Of a DNA stretch of 64,000 nt, positions 33,502 to 45,063 are shown piece after piece. How positions within the stretch are numbered: position 1 is the stretch's first letter; every line of letters starts with the position of its first letter. The DNA lies in NCBI GenBank assembly GCA_013339765.2, contig CM023448.1, forward strand, positions 330,261,941 to 330,325,940, in the 5' to 3' direction. The notes under the pieces are model-generated. The model worked only from the letters and a program-made list of their open reading frames with translations. It searched no databases and had not been told where the DNA came from. Position numbers and translations under genes: made by a program. Source of the stretch: Haemaphysalis longicornis. Lineage: Eukaryota; Arthropoda; Arachnida; Ixodida; Ixodidae.

Positions 33502-34314
33502 CAGACGATAGATTTTCTTGGGCTACTTAAACACAAAAAAATTTGGTCTGTCTGTATGTATGTATGTCTGTCTGTTTGTCTGTGGCTCGATTCAGCCAGC
33601 TGGCCAAAGTGAAACAAGCTGCACAATAGGTTTGTATACCCACAGCCAAATCTAAACGTCTAAGTCCGGTTTCAATGTTAAACAAGAATAGTACATTACG
33701 CAAATATGAGGCAAAAAATCAATACATGGGTGATATTTGCAGTGTTACGTTATAAAAAAATTCATGGAGGCTTGATTTTTGCGATAGCCAATTCTACATC
33801 CACTGCAGAAAAAAACTTCACATTGTCGCCTGCTGTCGCCCGCGCCACTATAGCTTCTGGCGGCATTTTAAAAAATCTAACGGCCAGAGTTACGGAAGGT
33901 TCTACTAGATAGCTTCCACGTTCCGCTGGGAACGCACGTGGAGAAGAGCAACGTGGTTCTATAAACGTTGAAGTGAGGCGCCTCGATTCATGCTCGTCTC
34001 CGCCGTACGGCAGCGCTGGCATCGAGACACCTGTCCTAGTGCAGTGAGACGCGGGAAATTTAATTGACTTGAGGAAATCTCTAGCCTGTTTGCCTTCGGA
34101 GCAGCGCGACGGCAGAGGAACAGCATGACAGGGGAGCGGGAAAGCGAAGGGAGGCATTTAATTGGCAAATGTCGATGAAAGACGTCGACACCACGAAAGG
34201 AGCAGATACGCGGCCAATTTTTTTATCTGGCCTGGTGGCAAGTGGTTGAAAGACGTGATACACAAGCATTAAAATTTCCGCTTTTAAGTATCTCAAGAAG
34301 AATTGTCGTCTTTA
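33502..34314. mobile_element. GACGATAGTC-family inverted-repeat element, copy C, full length
   Basis: The left end AGACGATAGATTTTCTTGGG and the reverse complement of the right end (AAAGACGACAATTCTTCTTG) match in about 16 of 20 positions and continue into A-T-ACTTAAA-like sequence, so this copy has both terminal inverted repeats. Next to the left end is a (TGTC/TATG)n block (33547-33590). The interior matches copies A and B at lower identity. About 813 bp, no coding capacity. The target duplication is not evident. Probably a MITE; the mobilising superfamily is unknown. Confidence 0.65.
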
Positions 34315-37300
34315 AAAGAAACGATTCGGTGCATTCGTCATTGAGCAGTGCCGCAGCAGTTGCCGAGTTTGGGCATGATCGGCGATTAAAGTTTCTTCGA
34401 GCACGCGGATGTCTCAAAGAAAAAAAAAAAACGGAAAAGGGACAAGGGGAAGGAGGCACTGACATCCACGTCGGCGTACGTTACGTCCGAGCCGCGACGC
34501 AACGGCTTCTCATTAGCAGCCCCGGTCCAAGGTGGGCGAATAAATAAGCCATTAGAGCAGCGTCGACGAGGCGAAGACGGGAAGTCGAGGCGTGCGAGCG
34601 AACAGGAGGCAATCAGCTTCCGCGCCACGGGCTGCGCTTCCGGAATACGTGCGCAATATGAAGCCCACGGGTTCCAAAATGGTCGACTCGTCGGGCGCAG
34701 ATTAGTTGGCCCTAATAAATGTGCTCTGCCGGAGGACGAGCGCCGATCGCGCGGCCAGCGAACGCCTTCCCCCTTCCACGAGCCCATCGCGCACAAATTT
34801 CGGGGCGGCCGCCTGTCTACACGCGCCGCAAAACGAGCCAGACCCAACAGCCTTCTGAAGAAAAAGGCTCCCAACTATACGCCAGAGCCATCAAGAAGTG
34901 CGTGCCATCTTTACGTTGCGCTAGACGAAACCGCGCACAATGTAAGCTGCGGAGACGCCTTTTCTCCTGCAGGAAAACAAGACGGCAGAGATTTAGAAGC
35001 TCTTTCTCCTAGTAGCTGATGGCCGGGCCGATCTGACAGCATCCGCTAAGCACCACGGCGGGGATGGACGGCGTGCGTGCTCAGCAACGTCATGCCGGCA
35101 CGGAAAAAAAGTCGCCTGCGCCGCAGAGATGGCCGCTAGACATGTCCGCACGTGCGCCTGCCGTAAACCAGCCGTTGCCCGAATTTAAAACGGCGAATTA
35201 ATTGCGCCCGTCCATGCGGTATCTGCACGGAAGCATGTGGTCTTCAATCAGCATTTATGCATGGCTTGCGCGGTGGAAATTTCTCGCAGAGATAGCGCGT
35301 ACCCGGAAGCCGGACGGGAAGAGTTAATCGAAACACGCTGTTCCCGGGTCTGCTCGTGGCGTCGCGTGCCATTAATTACGTTTAGAGATTTAAAACAAAC
35401 GACCTTTCTGAAGTTCAGAGAGAATGCGCCCAGCAGGAATTTGGGCGTCGCATGGCCCTCTTTCGGTTGGACCGACGACAGCGGGTACAGCTCAACGTCG
35501 ACATGCCGCGTTCGAGAGCTGTAATGAACTCTGCTGGACGACGAAATGAGGATTCCAACGTCCCCGCGGCGTTAGTTTCGAGATGGGCAAGAGCGGTTTG
35601 GGAGCTGCGGATGGGGAATTTTAAAAGACAAAGGCTACTTAAGGATTACCTAGGAAATTTCGGCTGCTGCAGGCGAGATTTTGAACTCGCCATGCAGTAA
35701 GAACCTGTGCGCGTACAATGGTGTAAAAACTCTTCCAAATGGGGCTCCACTCTTCCAGCCTGAAGGGAGAAGTTCAGTATACCACTAACAATGTGTAGCA
35801 GCTTGTAGCTGAATCTGAACTTCCAACCTCTTCTACAAAGCTCCGCACGGTGATACGGCATCATTTGTTTAGCTTGACCGTTTCCGAGAAACAGAAAGTG
35901 CTTCATAGGGTCCCTATATTTTGAAGGTCTGGATGCTTGCAGTAGGTAGGCGAACAACAAGATTGCTTTTTGGGGCCTAATCACTACAAGTACACTCTTT
36001 ACAGGTTAAAGTACGTGGAGCTTGGCATCTAGCTGGGAGGCGGCCGGTCACCTTCTCTCAGAGGTTGATTCCCGCACGGTGTGTTTCGGAATGCACCACT
36101 TTGGAATATACCGCGTACCGAATTGCCCGCCCCATTTTTGGGAGGCGGCTTAGGCAAGCAATCCTTAACCCCAGTAGCATGGACCACTGACATTAGCGAA
36201 CTACCGCACTGTGGTAAGATAGAAAGGGGGCGATCCTTGGGCACTTGATATTGCAGCTCGTCATCACAGAGGTGAGTGGTCTCTCAAGAATCAATGAAGG
36301 CTCAACGTTGATAAGTGATAGTGCCCAGCCTGTATCTAAGCATGTACAGATCTTGCATTGCTTCTAAATCGCTGCCCGTAAACTTCCACTGATCAATTCG
36401 CCTCGCCATTTTTATGCGTTCTTCCGGATCATTTGCGTTGTGTATAGTTAACATCACTTTTTTTTATTGCCTTGTCGATTGAAGAAGAAGATGGCTCATT
36501 TTTAATGATCAAACTCAGTATTCCCTATAATGGGTGGTTTCAAGAATTGTATGGCACCGGGCCGCAGTCACAGCAAGCCTGCGTTGTTTAGAAGCATCGA
36601 AAAAGGTGTATCAGTGGCGACGCATTTCAGTGAAGCTTCGCTGAACCCCAGTTCTCCAGGATTTCAAAGCGTCTAAAAGTGCCCTTTCTTTCGTATCGGT
36701 TCCGAATCGCGTACGCGATCTACACCAGTTGGCGGAAAATGGTTGCAAAAGTGCTTCTCGCGTGGGCCGATCGAGCGTCGTGGGCGACTCGTTACCGGCG
36801 TCCGCGAGCCTCTACACACACACATACCGGCGCAGGTTGCAACAGCCGTTGCGACCGAGGAGGCTGCAAGACCACCATTAGCATGCAATGCTGGCAGTCT
36901 TTAGACGCGTGCAGAACACGTGTGCGCAAGAGGCGAGGACGAAAGAGAGAGAGTGCGCTTGCACTTGGTAAAACATAGCCCGGGAATAGTAATTGACCAA
37001 TTTGTCCCAGCCAGCGCCGTGGGATGCCCCCCTTTGCACACCCACTTCACGTCACCTTTTATTCTTATTTTTCCCATGACACCAACGGATAGCCTTATGT
37101 TCGGATCCAGTAATTGTTTTTGCAGTGTCGAGAGCTCGCTGTTAACGCCTTCCACGCGGCCCGTTGGGCGAAGAACACTGTCACTGACCACACAGCCCTT
37201 GAATATTGACGGGATGCTAGTGGTGATGTTTTATGCAAAGTAAAAAAAAATCCTTTTAATACCTACCACGATTCTTCGACCCAGAGGTATCAGAAGAGCT

Positions 37301-37830
37301 CATTGTTGCCGCAGGCATCGTGCGATCAAATAGAAGAGAATGCAGAGGCCGCGGAACGAACGGCGCAGTGGTAATTCGGAATGTCAGGGATATGCAACCG
37401 CAAGGCCCCCTGAGATTAGAGTTGATAGGCCCTGGAAAGAAAGCGAAAACATAAAAAAAAAAACATTTTTGTTGCACTTTTTTCAGCCGTGCATAAGAAC
37501 TGGTAAAATTTCTAGTCTACCGACAAGACTGAAAATTGTGGTGGAATACCATTTTCAACTACACAAACGCCGAAAAGAAAGTCTGATCCCAGCTGCTCGT
37601 ATTCGCTACGGCTTCGATTTGCTAGCGCTGCCCGCGGCGTCTGTCCCTCTCCTATATTTACCGGTGATGCAGGTGAGCGCTGAACGAGTTGAAGATTTTG
37701 CCTGCGTACTCGCAGAAGGAAGGGATGCAGGTCTGATGCAAAAGGAGACGCAATGCACGACCGAGCTCCGCAGCATGGTTGCACTAGCCCTGAACTGTGA
37801 TGAACTAGTGTTACATCGCTGTCCAGTACC
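34315..37830. other. no gene recognised
   Basis: 34380-35550 is GC-rich with several open frames of 80-160 codons on opposite strands, none recognisable. 35700-37250 is ordinary composition. A plus-strand frame from 37340 runs without stop into the microsatellite below; I do not treat it as a gene. No repeat family seen elsewhere in the window occurs here. Confidence 0.4.
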
Positions 37831-38034
37831 TGTGCGTGCGTGCGTGCGTGCGTGTGCGTGTGCGTATGCGTATGCGTGCGTGTGCGTGTGTGTGTGCGTG
37901 TGCGTGTGTGTGTGCGTGCGTGTGCGTGCGTGTGCGTTGCGTGTGCGTGCGTGTGCGTGGGCGTGCGCGCGTGTGCGTGTGTGCGTGTGTGCGCGTGCGC
38001 GTGTGCGTGTGCGTGTTCGTGCGTGCGTGTGCGC

Positions 38035-38066
<32 letters not shown>

Positions 38067-38068
38067 AG
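37831..38068. repeat. (GT/GTGC)n compound microsatellite, about 240 bp
   Basis: Alternating purine-pyrimidine sequence of GTGC, GTGT and GTAT units from 37831, ending in a pure (GT)14 tract. All three plus frames stay open and encode only Cys-Val-Arg-Ala repeats, so the apparent proteins are artefacts. A CA tract of 16 bases lies at 38260-38275. Confidence 0.9.
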
Positions 38069-38576
38069 TAAACTGGCGTTTTAATAAAGCTGGTTAAGCC
38101 ACCAGCGCTTTGTATCGCCCGTATGCAGTATCCTCCTGGTTAGGAAGCGAGTAGAAGGTGGTTGTCAATGTTGATGCTTGGGCAAGTTGGTAATCTATAT
38201 TACAACGAAGCTGTATAACCGTGGTGTTCCATACATTTTTGTTCTCCTTAAAAAGCACACACACACACACACACAGTGCACCCTCTCTTCGTCCGTACTC
38301 CAATCGCGTGCGTGGCTAGGTTCCTCCGACTCTCCCAAGGTGGCGGTAGCCATCCACGCGAATGTATTATAAAACCCCAACGACGAAACAATAAATCTGT
38401 GGCGTGTCTTTCGTCACGATGGCCACCGATAATGGCAATGAATGCGTTCGTACCTTCGTTCAAAATTCTGTGTCACCTCTGCTTCGCTGGGGCCTGGTCA
38501 TCCACCTTCACAGTGGGGAATATCTGATCATTTTTCTTGAAGTTGTTTATGTACAATTTTGTCTCACTGAATCCGC

Positions 38577-38642
38577 CCCCCCCCCCCCCACCACCACCAA
38601 AACACAAGTGCTTTTTTCTTGAGAGGGGGGGGGGGGGGGGGC
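38577..38642. repeat. C-run / G-run inverted pair
   Basis: A run of C (38577-38589) is followed 35 bases later by a run of 18 G (38624-38641), able to form a G:C hairpin. The rest of 38070-38755 shows no recognised gene. Confidence 0.6.
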
Positions 38643-38754
38643 AGGGAAAATTGCAAAACTGATGCCTGTCTAGCCGCTCTACAACCCTCGCCATTCACTG
38701 TCGTGGGAGGGAGAAGAAAATGTAAGCAGGTTCAGCCAATTATAGACGAACCGA

Positions 38755-39000
38755 CGATGAAAGTAACGTTTAGGGACATCAAACAAGCGTCGTGGATCAG
38801 GGAGCAAGCTCGTGTAGAAGACATCCTAGCTGAAGCCTACGGAAAGGTGGAGTAGTGTCACGATTGTAATGCTGAGGACTTAAAACAAGTGGACCACCCG
38901 ACTAAGGGTTCGACTACCGAGGGATGGACTATAAGACGGGAAGACCGATAACTTAATAGAGTGGTCAAGTAAGAAAATTCGGCAGCAAATAATGAACCAG
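38755..39000 (+). pseudogene. LINE-type RT C-terminal tail, relic
   Basis: A frame reading WIREQARVEDILAEAYGKV is followed after a stop, in the shifted frame, by SVTIVMLRT then a stop and NKWTTRLRV and LPRDG. These correspond to the IREQTxVxDIL...WAGHVMRRTDNRWT...WxPRDG block common in the tails of non-LTR endonuclease-RT proteins. At least two stops and one frame change are present. No RT catalytic region is nearby. Confidence 0.6.
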
Positions 39001-39274
39001 ATTGACACCGAAAGGGAGAGGTTGGAAGAACATCTGCGGAGAGTTTGCTTTAAAAACCAACAGGCTAATGATGGCGATGAAATGTGGTAGCAGGTAATAA
39101 CCCGCTGCTACTCGCCGCTGTAGCAGCTAAGATGTTGTATAGTAATGTCTTAGGCCTCTCTTTCTAAAACATGGCGGGCCATTCTGTTTGTTTATCGAAT
39201 GTCTTGCGAGTACTTCCTGACAAGTTTCACCCATCCCTACTTACCTCATAGACAGTACAGAGCCTATCCGGCTA

Positions 39275-39388
<114 letters not shown>

Positions 39389-39884
39389 AACATCCATGGT
39401 CTCAGAACCAAATCTGATGAGTTCCTTTGCTGTGTAGCTACGCCCAATATTCACAATGCACCTTTCTCCAGTAGCGATCTGCGCATGAGCGGGCTCCCGG
39501 TCCGCCATTTTTGGCAATCGCATCGGGCAATATAAACAAAAGGACGCATCCTCAGCTTGCTGCTCGGAAAGGGGTCATGATTTCTAGTGTTACACGTTTT
39601 TATTTTCTTTTTTTTTTTCTACAGCTCGTGGCAAAGTTCCTACGTGCACACAAAAAAGCTTACAAAGGAATGGGTCGAAACGTTTAAGGCTGACCATGCT
39701 GCGAGCGAGTAACAAATCGAGCGAGTAACAGTGAGGGAGTAAAAAAGATGCGAAAAATTAGTGGCCTTCCACTCCGCGAAGAAGGATGACCTGCGAAGCT
39801 GGACGTGGTCCACGGAGTACACGCTTGTTTGTAATTTGCGATTGAGCATAACCCGAGCGTTATGCCAGCGGTCAAACATGAACT

Positions 39885-40790
39885 GTCCGTTTTCTTCCCG
39901 CGTCGTAAGCACCGACCCACTGCAATCCGCTCGACCACTAAGGACACCGGACAGGCCGCATTGTACTGTTTGACGTCCACGTTTAGACCTCCCGCACGGA
40001 CATGCCATCAGTAATTCCCACTCGTGCACGCATAAACCGGCAACCGGTTATGTGCGCGGGTTTAGAAGTGAAAGAAACCGCGGAAAATGTCCCTCTGAAA
40101 GCCATTTAAGCTGAAAAAGTAATATTGGCTTACTCGACGAGCTGGAACTTGAAGCGGACGGCGGCGGCAGCGGCTTTCCGTTGTTTTCTCGCCCATTCGC
40201 GCTTCTGTTCGGGCCGACGCTTCTTAAATTCTCCCCTTTCTTCCTCCAAGAGAACGACATGCGTCCATCCCATGGCTAGTTAAAACCTGGAAGGCCCTGA
40301 GCTTTGTTCTAGCGGACAAACATGTGGCTGTCCGTTTCCGTTCCCCGTCGTAGGTATGTTACTCTGTGTAACACGCTAACCCAGACCCAAACCGCTGGAT
40401 TACGGAGGACAGCTGGCAGGGTAGATTTAGCCATTAAACTTCCACGTTTAAATCCCCACGAGCAAAACGGGCATGTCAACAGTAGCTGCATAAAGCTCAG
40501 CTGTGCGCGCAAGCCCTTTCATTCAACCCCCTAACCCGTGCATGCATAAACCAGCATGCGGCGATGGGCACATACTTAGGTGTGAGATACACCCGCGAAA
40601 ATGTAGCTTGGAAAGACTTTCAAGCTGAAAAAGAATTATGGGCTCACGCCGGCGTTCCAACCGGGAAAGTTTCACTTCATCCGGTAGGGATTCGCCGCTG
40701 CTAGGTGAGGTGAATTTTGAGGTGGCAACGGCGGCGGCTACATGTTCGGCGGCGGCGGCTTTTAGTCCTTTTTAAACCCATTGGCTCTTC
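39885..40790. repeat. diverged tandem duplication, about 440 bp period
   Basis: Landmarks recur in order: CTGTCCGTTTTCTTCCCGCG and CTGTCCGTTTCCGTTCCCCG (39885, 40328), CCACGTTTAGAC and CCACGTTTAAAT (39977, 40441), GTGCACGCATAAACC and GTGCATGCATAAACC (40024, 40538), GCTGAAAAAG (40109, 40624), and a GGCGGCGGC block at the end of each. The similarity is patchy, so this is an old duplication. No gene was identified. Confidence 0.5.
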
Positions 40791-42237
40791 TATTGATTCT
40801 CAGTAATCATCTGATAACGGCGCCACCGCCATTGTCAGCGGATTGTAAAACTTGTGAAAGAGGCATGGGTCGTGGAGAGGAAAATGACAGTTGTGAAAGC
40901 GGAGTCTGCTGTGGCGAGGGGAGCCCCGGAGTGGGGCAGAATAAAGCGGCTTCACCGGAATTTCACGGGAATGTGCTGCTACCGTGGCATTCATGTGAAA
41001 GGAAAAGGTGACGAGTCGTTGCGGGAGCGGCAACGACGAAACTATTTTGTGCGCTAGTTTTACGACAGCAGGACTTTTTTTTTTTTTAGGGGAGGGGGGG
41101 GGGGGGGGGCTGACTTCCATTTTTTAATTCGTCGTTGCGTCCGCTAGGAGGACCGGTACTGGAAAAAAATCCATTATTCGCAACGAAACTTCGCTCTGTT
41201 TAGAAAATACCGTGCAGTGAGTATTTAGCAATCCCTTCAAACGCGATATACTTGCGGATGACGACTGCGCATATTGCTTCGGACTGGTAATCTGACTGCA
41301 GTCGTCATTCACATCGTGAAACTGAAAAAAATCAGCGTGGGTGGAAGTTTTTTGCGAAGGCAACAACAGTGTTCGATTTCCACTTTCGAAGGCGGCATCC
41401 TTATGTGCCCCATTGCGCGAAAAACTGGAGTTGTTATTGTTGTTCGGGACAGGAAACGGCCGCATATGAAAAACACATTTCAGTTCGCGCTGGAATTGAG
41501 CCTGGATCTCCAGAGTAGGACGAAGGGCGTTACTAAGGCGCTAGCCCAGCCCGTTGACAGCGGCTGAACAAGGGTTAATCTAGTGCGTGCGGCGCTGACG
41601 AGACATAGCCTGACAGGTGAGCGCGGTGGCACGTGAACACATGCACGAAAACGACGTCTGATTCATGGGTAGTTGTGGCGTTAAAGGTTGCCAGTCTTCC
41701 TGCCGAAGTAATTCGCGCGAAAATCGAGAAACGAGAGCGAAGGAGACACAATGTAGCAGTAAAAAAGGCTATGATAAGCATCACCAGGCTTTTTCCTTCA
41801 AGGCACGTAAACAGACGAATTTTTCTATTCCTTTAAGTCAATTACTCAGAATTTCGACGCTATGCCGTCCCAATAGATGTAGGTTGGTGCCTACTCAGAG
41901 TCTGTATTTTTATTTATTGGGGACTTCAATGCTCCTTACGTAGACTAGAATGACGGCCCTCTTTGCTCTACCTACCTGGTACGGAAAGGTTTGTGCATCA
42001 CTACCTGGTACGGAAAGGTTTGTGCACGTTCGTTTTGTTTCTCTCAGTGGCCTCGAACAAAGAAATATGTGTGGATACAGTTATGGTAATGACGTCTTAG
42101 ACCTTTGATTTCTAGTACACCGGGCATTTCTGCTTCTTTATCGGATGTCCTGCTGGCCAATTATTCCACCCAGCAATTTATATTTCGTTCCCGTATGTGT
42201 CACTGCAATAGCAATGTTCCCGACACAATTGTGGCGT
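40791..42237. other. no gene; one perfect short tandem duplication
   Basis: A 29-bp unit containing TACCTGGTACGGAAAGGTTT occurs twice in a row (41970-42027). A T-run followed by a 17-base G-run lies at 41077-41110. Nothing else is recognised. Confidence 0.5.
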
Positions 42238-42600
42238 AGAGAGAGAGAAAAAAACTTTATTAAACTGAGCTCGTCTTTAGCGTGAGAAGTTGGTGGTCGT
42301 TGTTATCATCCCAACGACGACCGATGCGGCCCTTGCGATCAGGGAGGTCGGTACCTCCCTGTCGTGGGATGCCAGTGCTTCTCTCCACTGCTCAGCTGTG
42401 GTGATTCGGGGATAGGGGTTTTGGGGGCAGGCCCACAGAATGTGGGGTAGGGGGGCTGGGGCTGTGCAGAGGGTGCAGTTCGGGGATGGGACTTGTGTTG
42501 GGTGGATTAGGTGCAGGCGGGTTGGGTGTGGGTATGTGTTTGTTTGTATGAGCCTCCAGTCTTGCTCTTGGAAGAGTGGCGCTGGAGGTCCCGTTAGTTT
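42238..42600 (-). pseudogene. LINE 3' end: zinc-knuckle region and (CT)n tail
   Basis: Minus-strand reading gives WRLIQTNTYPHPTRLHLIHP, then CTLCTAPAPLPHILWACPQN (a CCHC knuckle) and AEQWREALASHD. The stop is followed by AATAAAG and a CT tail (plus-strand AG at 42238-42248). It is the same lineage as 1600-2735 and 9353-10935. It is strongly 5' truncated and includes no RNase H. Confidence 0.8.
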
Positions 42601-42636
42601 TATCAGCAGAGCTGTTTAAGCTTGAGCTTGGTCCGG

Positions 42637-42835
42637 TGGGGTTCGCAAAAAAAAAGAAAAAAAATACCAAGAGCACGTGGGCGTGTCCTTCGTGAGGATC
42701 GTCCGGCGTCGTCCAGGCTTGCGTACGGGCTTGCGCCACGTGTGGAGCTCGCAAAAAAAATACAAAAATACCGAGCGCACGTGAGCGTCGCCTCGTAAGG
42801 AGCGCCCGGCGTCGTCCAACTCGACCTTCGAGAGC
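42637..42835. repeat. two tandem units of about 109 bp
   Basis: Each unit has TCGCAAAAAAAA, ATACCRAG, GCACGTGNGCGT, TCGT(G/A)AGGA and CCGGCGTCGTCCA in the same order (first at 42646, second at 42749). It adjoins the 5' side of the LINE fragment. Confidence 0.65.
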
Positions 42836-43269
42836 ACTCTTCCCAGCGTTCGTGACGGGATCTCTCGCGGCGCCTCCTCCAGACCAATTCCCTCGCTAGT
42901 CGTTCACTGCTGCACGAGGTCCATCCCTCTCAGTTCCCTTCCCCCAACTGTCCCCTATGTGACCCCCGAACACACTAACTCACGCCATGTGGGCCTGTCT
43001 TCTTAATCCATTTCCCCTTATCTCCGCGTCGAGCGGTGGGTGAACGCGCTGGGCAGCTCGCAACCGGGTGTGCAACTGCTTCTGGTTGACTGAGCCATCA
43101 ACTGCGGCCATTACGCGTTCCTAAGCCAACTTGCTTGAAAAATAAAGTGATTTCTCTGTCCCGCACGCGTTCTCTGTCCCGCGCACGTAAGTGAACACTG
43201 GCGTGTTCACTTACGTTCGCGCCGGGATTGGGGAGCACAGAACAGCTCGCGCTACACACGCTGAGCTCG

Positions 43270-43500
43270 CAAAGCCGGTTGCCGCCGGTTCTAGCGCTTG
43301 GTAACGCGGTCCACTTTGGGGTAGATGTAAAAGCCTACGGACAAAACGATCCCGGCCTGCCAGTCATGGAGAGCCTTCAGGGGCAAGCTCGGAAAAATCC
43401 ATGTGAGGTGCAACACTCGGGTCTCCGACGAAGGAAGATGGGCCGCCAGCTCCGGTGTTTCTCCAGTCTTGCACCACTAATGAAAGCTGCACCAATTTTT
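43270..43500 (+). repeat. second SINE family, copy 1
   Basis: Shares with the reverse complement of 47856-48101 a series of blocks: GCGGTCCACTTTNGG, CGGCCTGCCAGTCA, GAGGTGCAACA, GGGTCTCCGACGAAG, TTTCTCCAGNCTTGCACCAC. The tRNA-like head is partial here (CCGGTTCTAGCGC in the B-box position). It ends near a short CAT repeat. Confidence 0.6.
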
Positions 43501-43684
43501 TCTTGTTTCATCATCATCATAATTTACCCTCACATTGTGTAAAGTTGGCTTTCATGCAGTATGTTTTGGCTACGACACTATCATTAGTGAGACCAAGAGA
43601 GCTTCCCTTTAAAAATAGGTCACTTACGTGACAAGCTCACAGACATGTTTGCGGAATTAACAGAGTCAGGGAATCATTTTATTT

Positions 43685-44235
43685 ATCTAAATATTAGATG
43701 CGAAGCAGCTTATGGTCGAACCTGTTTCCTCCGCCGTTGTGTGGGCGCCGTTGTGCGGCGTCCACCCCCACTGCGCATGCCTGGCCAGGCACCGCTCATG
43801 ATGATTGTGGCAGGATGCCCCTAGGGATTGGTCAACCAAAGAATCCATCACGAGATAGCTTCGCGTTCAACCACCGTCGTCATCTTCCCGTAGGGGAACC
43901 CTGAGTAGTATGCGAGGCATTCCACCTCTCCTCTCCGGCATTCTTCCTCTCCTCTCCGAAGCTCCTCTCCTCTCCGGGATTGCGCAACGAATGGCAACAC
44001 CTGCGGCTCCGCGCACAATAATGCGAAGCAGCTTAGGGTTAGAGACGCGACGGTAGGCGCTGCATACTCCGCTGGGGGCGCCACTCTAGCTCTGCGGTAT
44101 AAATGACGCGCGCGCGCGCTCTGCATCGCTCATTTTCCTCCCGCAACGCCGCGATCGAACTGAAAACTAATGGGAACTTGAGTCGACCCCATGGCTGCTT
44201 CGCATACTACTCGGGGTTCCCCTACGGGAAAATGG
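43685..44235 (+). repeat. TATA-containing repeat with inverted 35-bp arms
   Basis: Begins TTAGATGCGAAGCAGCTTA, similar to the start of the pentamer repeat at 8935; ATGCGAAGCAGCTTA recurs at 44020. An inverted pair of about 35 bp, including TTCCCGTAGGGGAACCC (43888) and GGGTTCCCCTACGGG-like sequence (44213), encloses about 290 bp. CTCCTCTCC blocks are repeated at 43920-43975. It abuts the 3' end of a minus-strand LINE. Class unknown. Confidence 0.5.
44098..44104 (+). promoter_or_regulatory. TATA box within repeat
   Basis: TATAAAT followed by a (GC)n tract and a short GC-rich leader, an arrangement like the boxes at 2501, 9232 and 12409. Predicted only. Confidence 0.35.
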
Positions 44236-44239
44236 CGAA

Positions 44240-45063
44240 ATTTTTTTAGAGTACCGATTGTACGTACACATAAGTCGAAACATGGGGCACAAGCCACTCA
44301 GACACTTGGGATTAAAAATGTGTCTTCTGGTCAACTCTTGCGGCACATGGAGTGGAACATGTTACCGCATCTCACCACAAGACACGGTGCCGTGAATGAT
44401 TTTGAATAGGATAAGAATAGCCGCCTTATTACTCCTGGAGGTTAAGCACGGTAGCATAAGCTCAAGAGATTATCGAGAATTATAACTGTTATCGGTAGCA
44501 AAGCGGCGGTTAAAGATAGATATAAACTTTTCTGGACACTGTCAATGATCACACCGTTTGTTTTGTATTTGCTATTCCCTACCCAGAAGCATACTTGAGC
44601 TGCGGACGACAAATACGTAGTCGTGTATAGCTTGAGAAGAGAGTCCGGCTCCTTGAACTCCTTCGATAGGCGACACACAACGACAAGGGATGGAAGGGCT
44701 CGCCGAGTGATCTCCCGAATGTGCCGGAAGAAGCTCAACTTGCTGTCGAAATCACAAGACCCTTAACCTCCCCCGCACGTGGTAGTACTTCGAGAACAAT
44801 ATGCCCTTAGTTTTTCTTGTGTATGTCATTACCTTAGTTTTAGAAGTATTTATGTGCTTGTTGCGTAAGCACCAATACGAAAAAGACGTGATCACTCGCT
44901 GGAGAGCGGAACAGCTGGCAGTGTTTGAAACAGCCTTAATTATTTTTACATCATCCGCCTATAAGAGAAAATGACAATCATGAAACACTGAGGGAACATC
45001 AATTATAATGGGTGAAAAAAGAAGTGGCCCGAAGACAGAGCCCTGAGGGACACCACTTGTGTC
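44240..45063 (-). pseudogene. CR1/L2-like LINE, RT motifs B and C to C-terminus
   Basis: Continuation of 45978-47530 after an inserted element. Minus-strand reading from 45063: SGVPQGSVFGPLLF (motif B), YADDVKI (motif C) near 44960, then IREITRRALPSLVVVCRLS and FKEPDSLLKLYTTTYLSSAA (open frame 44738-44442). A C-terminal section with FKIIHGTVSCGEMR and NPKCLSGLC runs to about 44240. RNase H is absent, as is usual for CR1/L2-like and many jockey-like LINEs. Several stops make it inactive. Confidence 0.75.

Noticed and set aside
37340..38068. 242-codon frame ending in Cys/Val/Arg/Ala repeats
   Set aside because: The C-terminal third is translation of the GT/GTGC microsatellite, open in all frames. 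The rest matches nothing.
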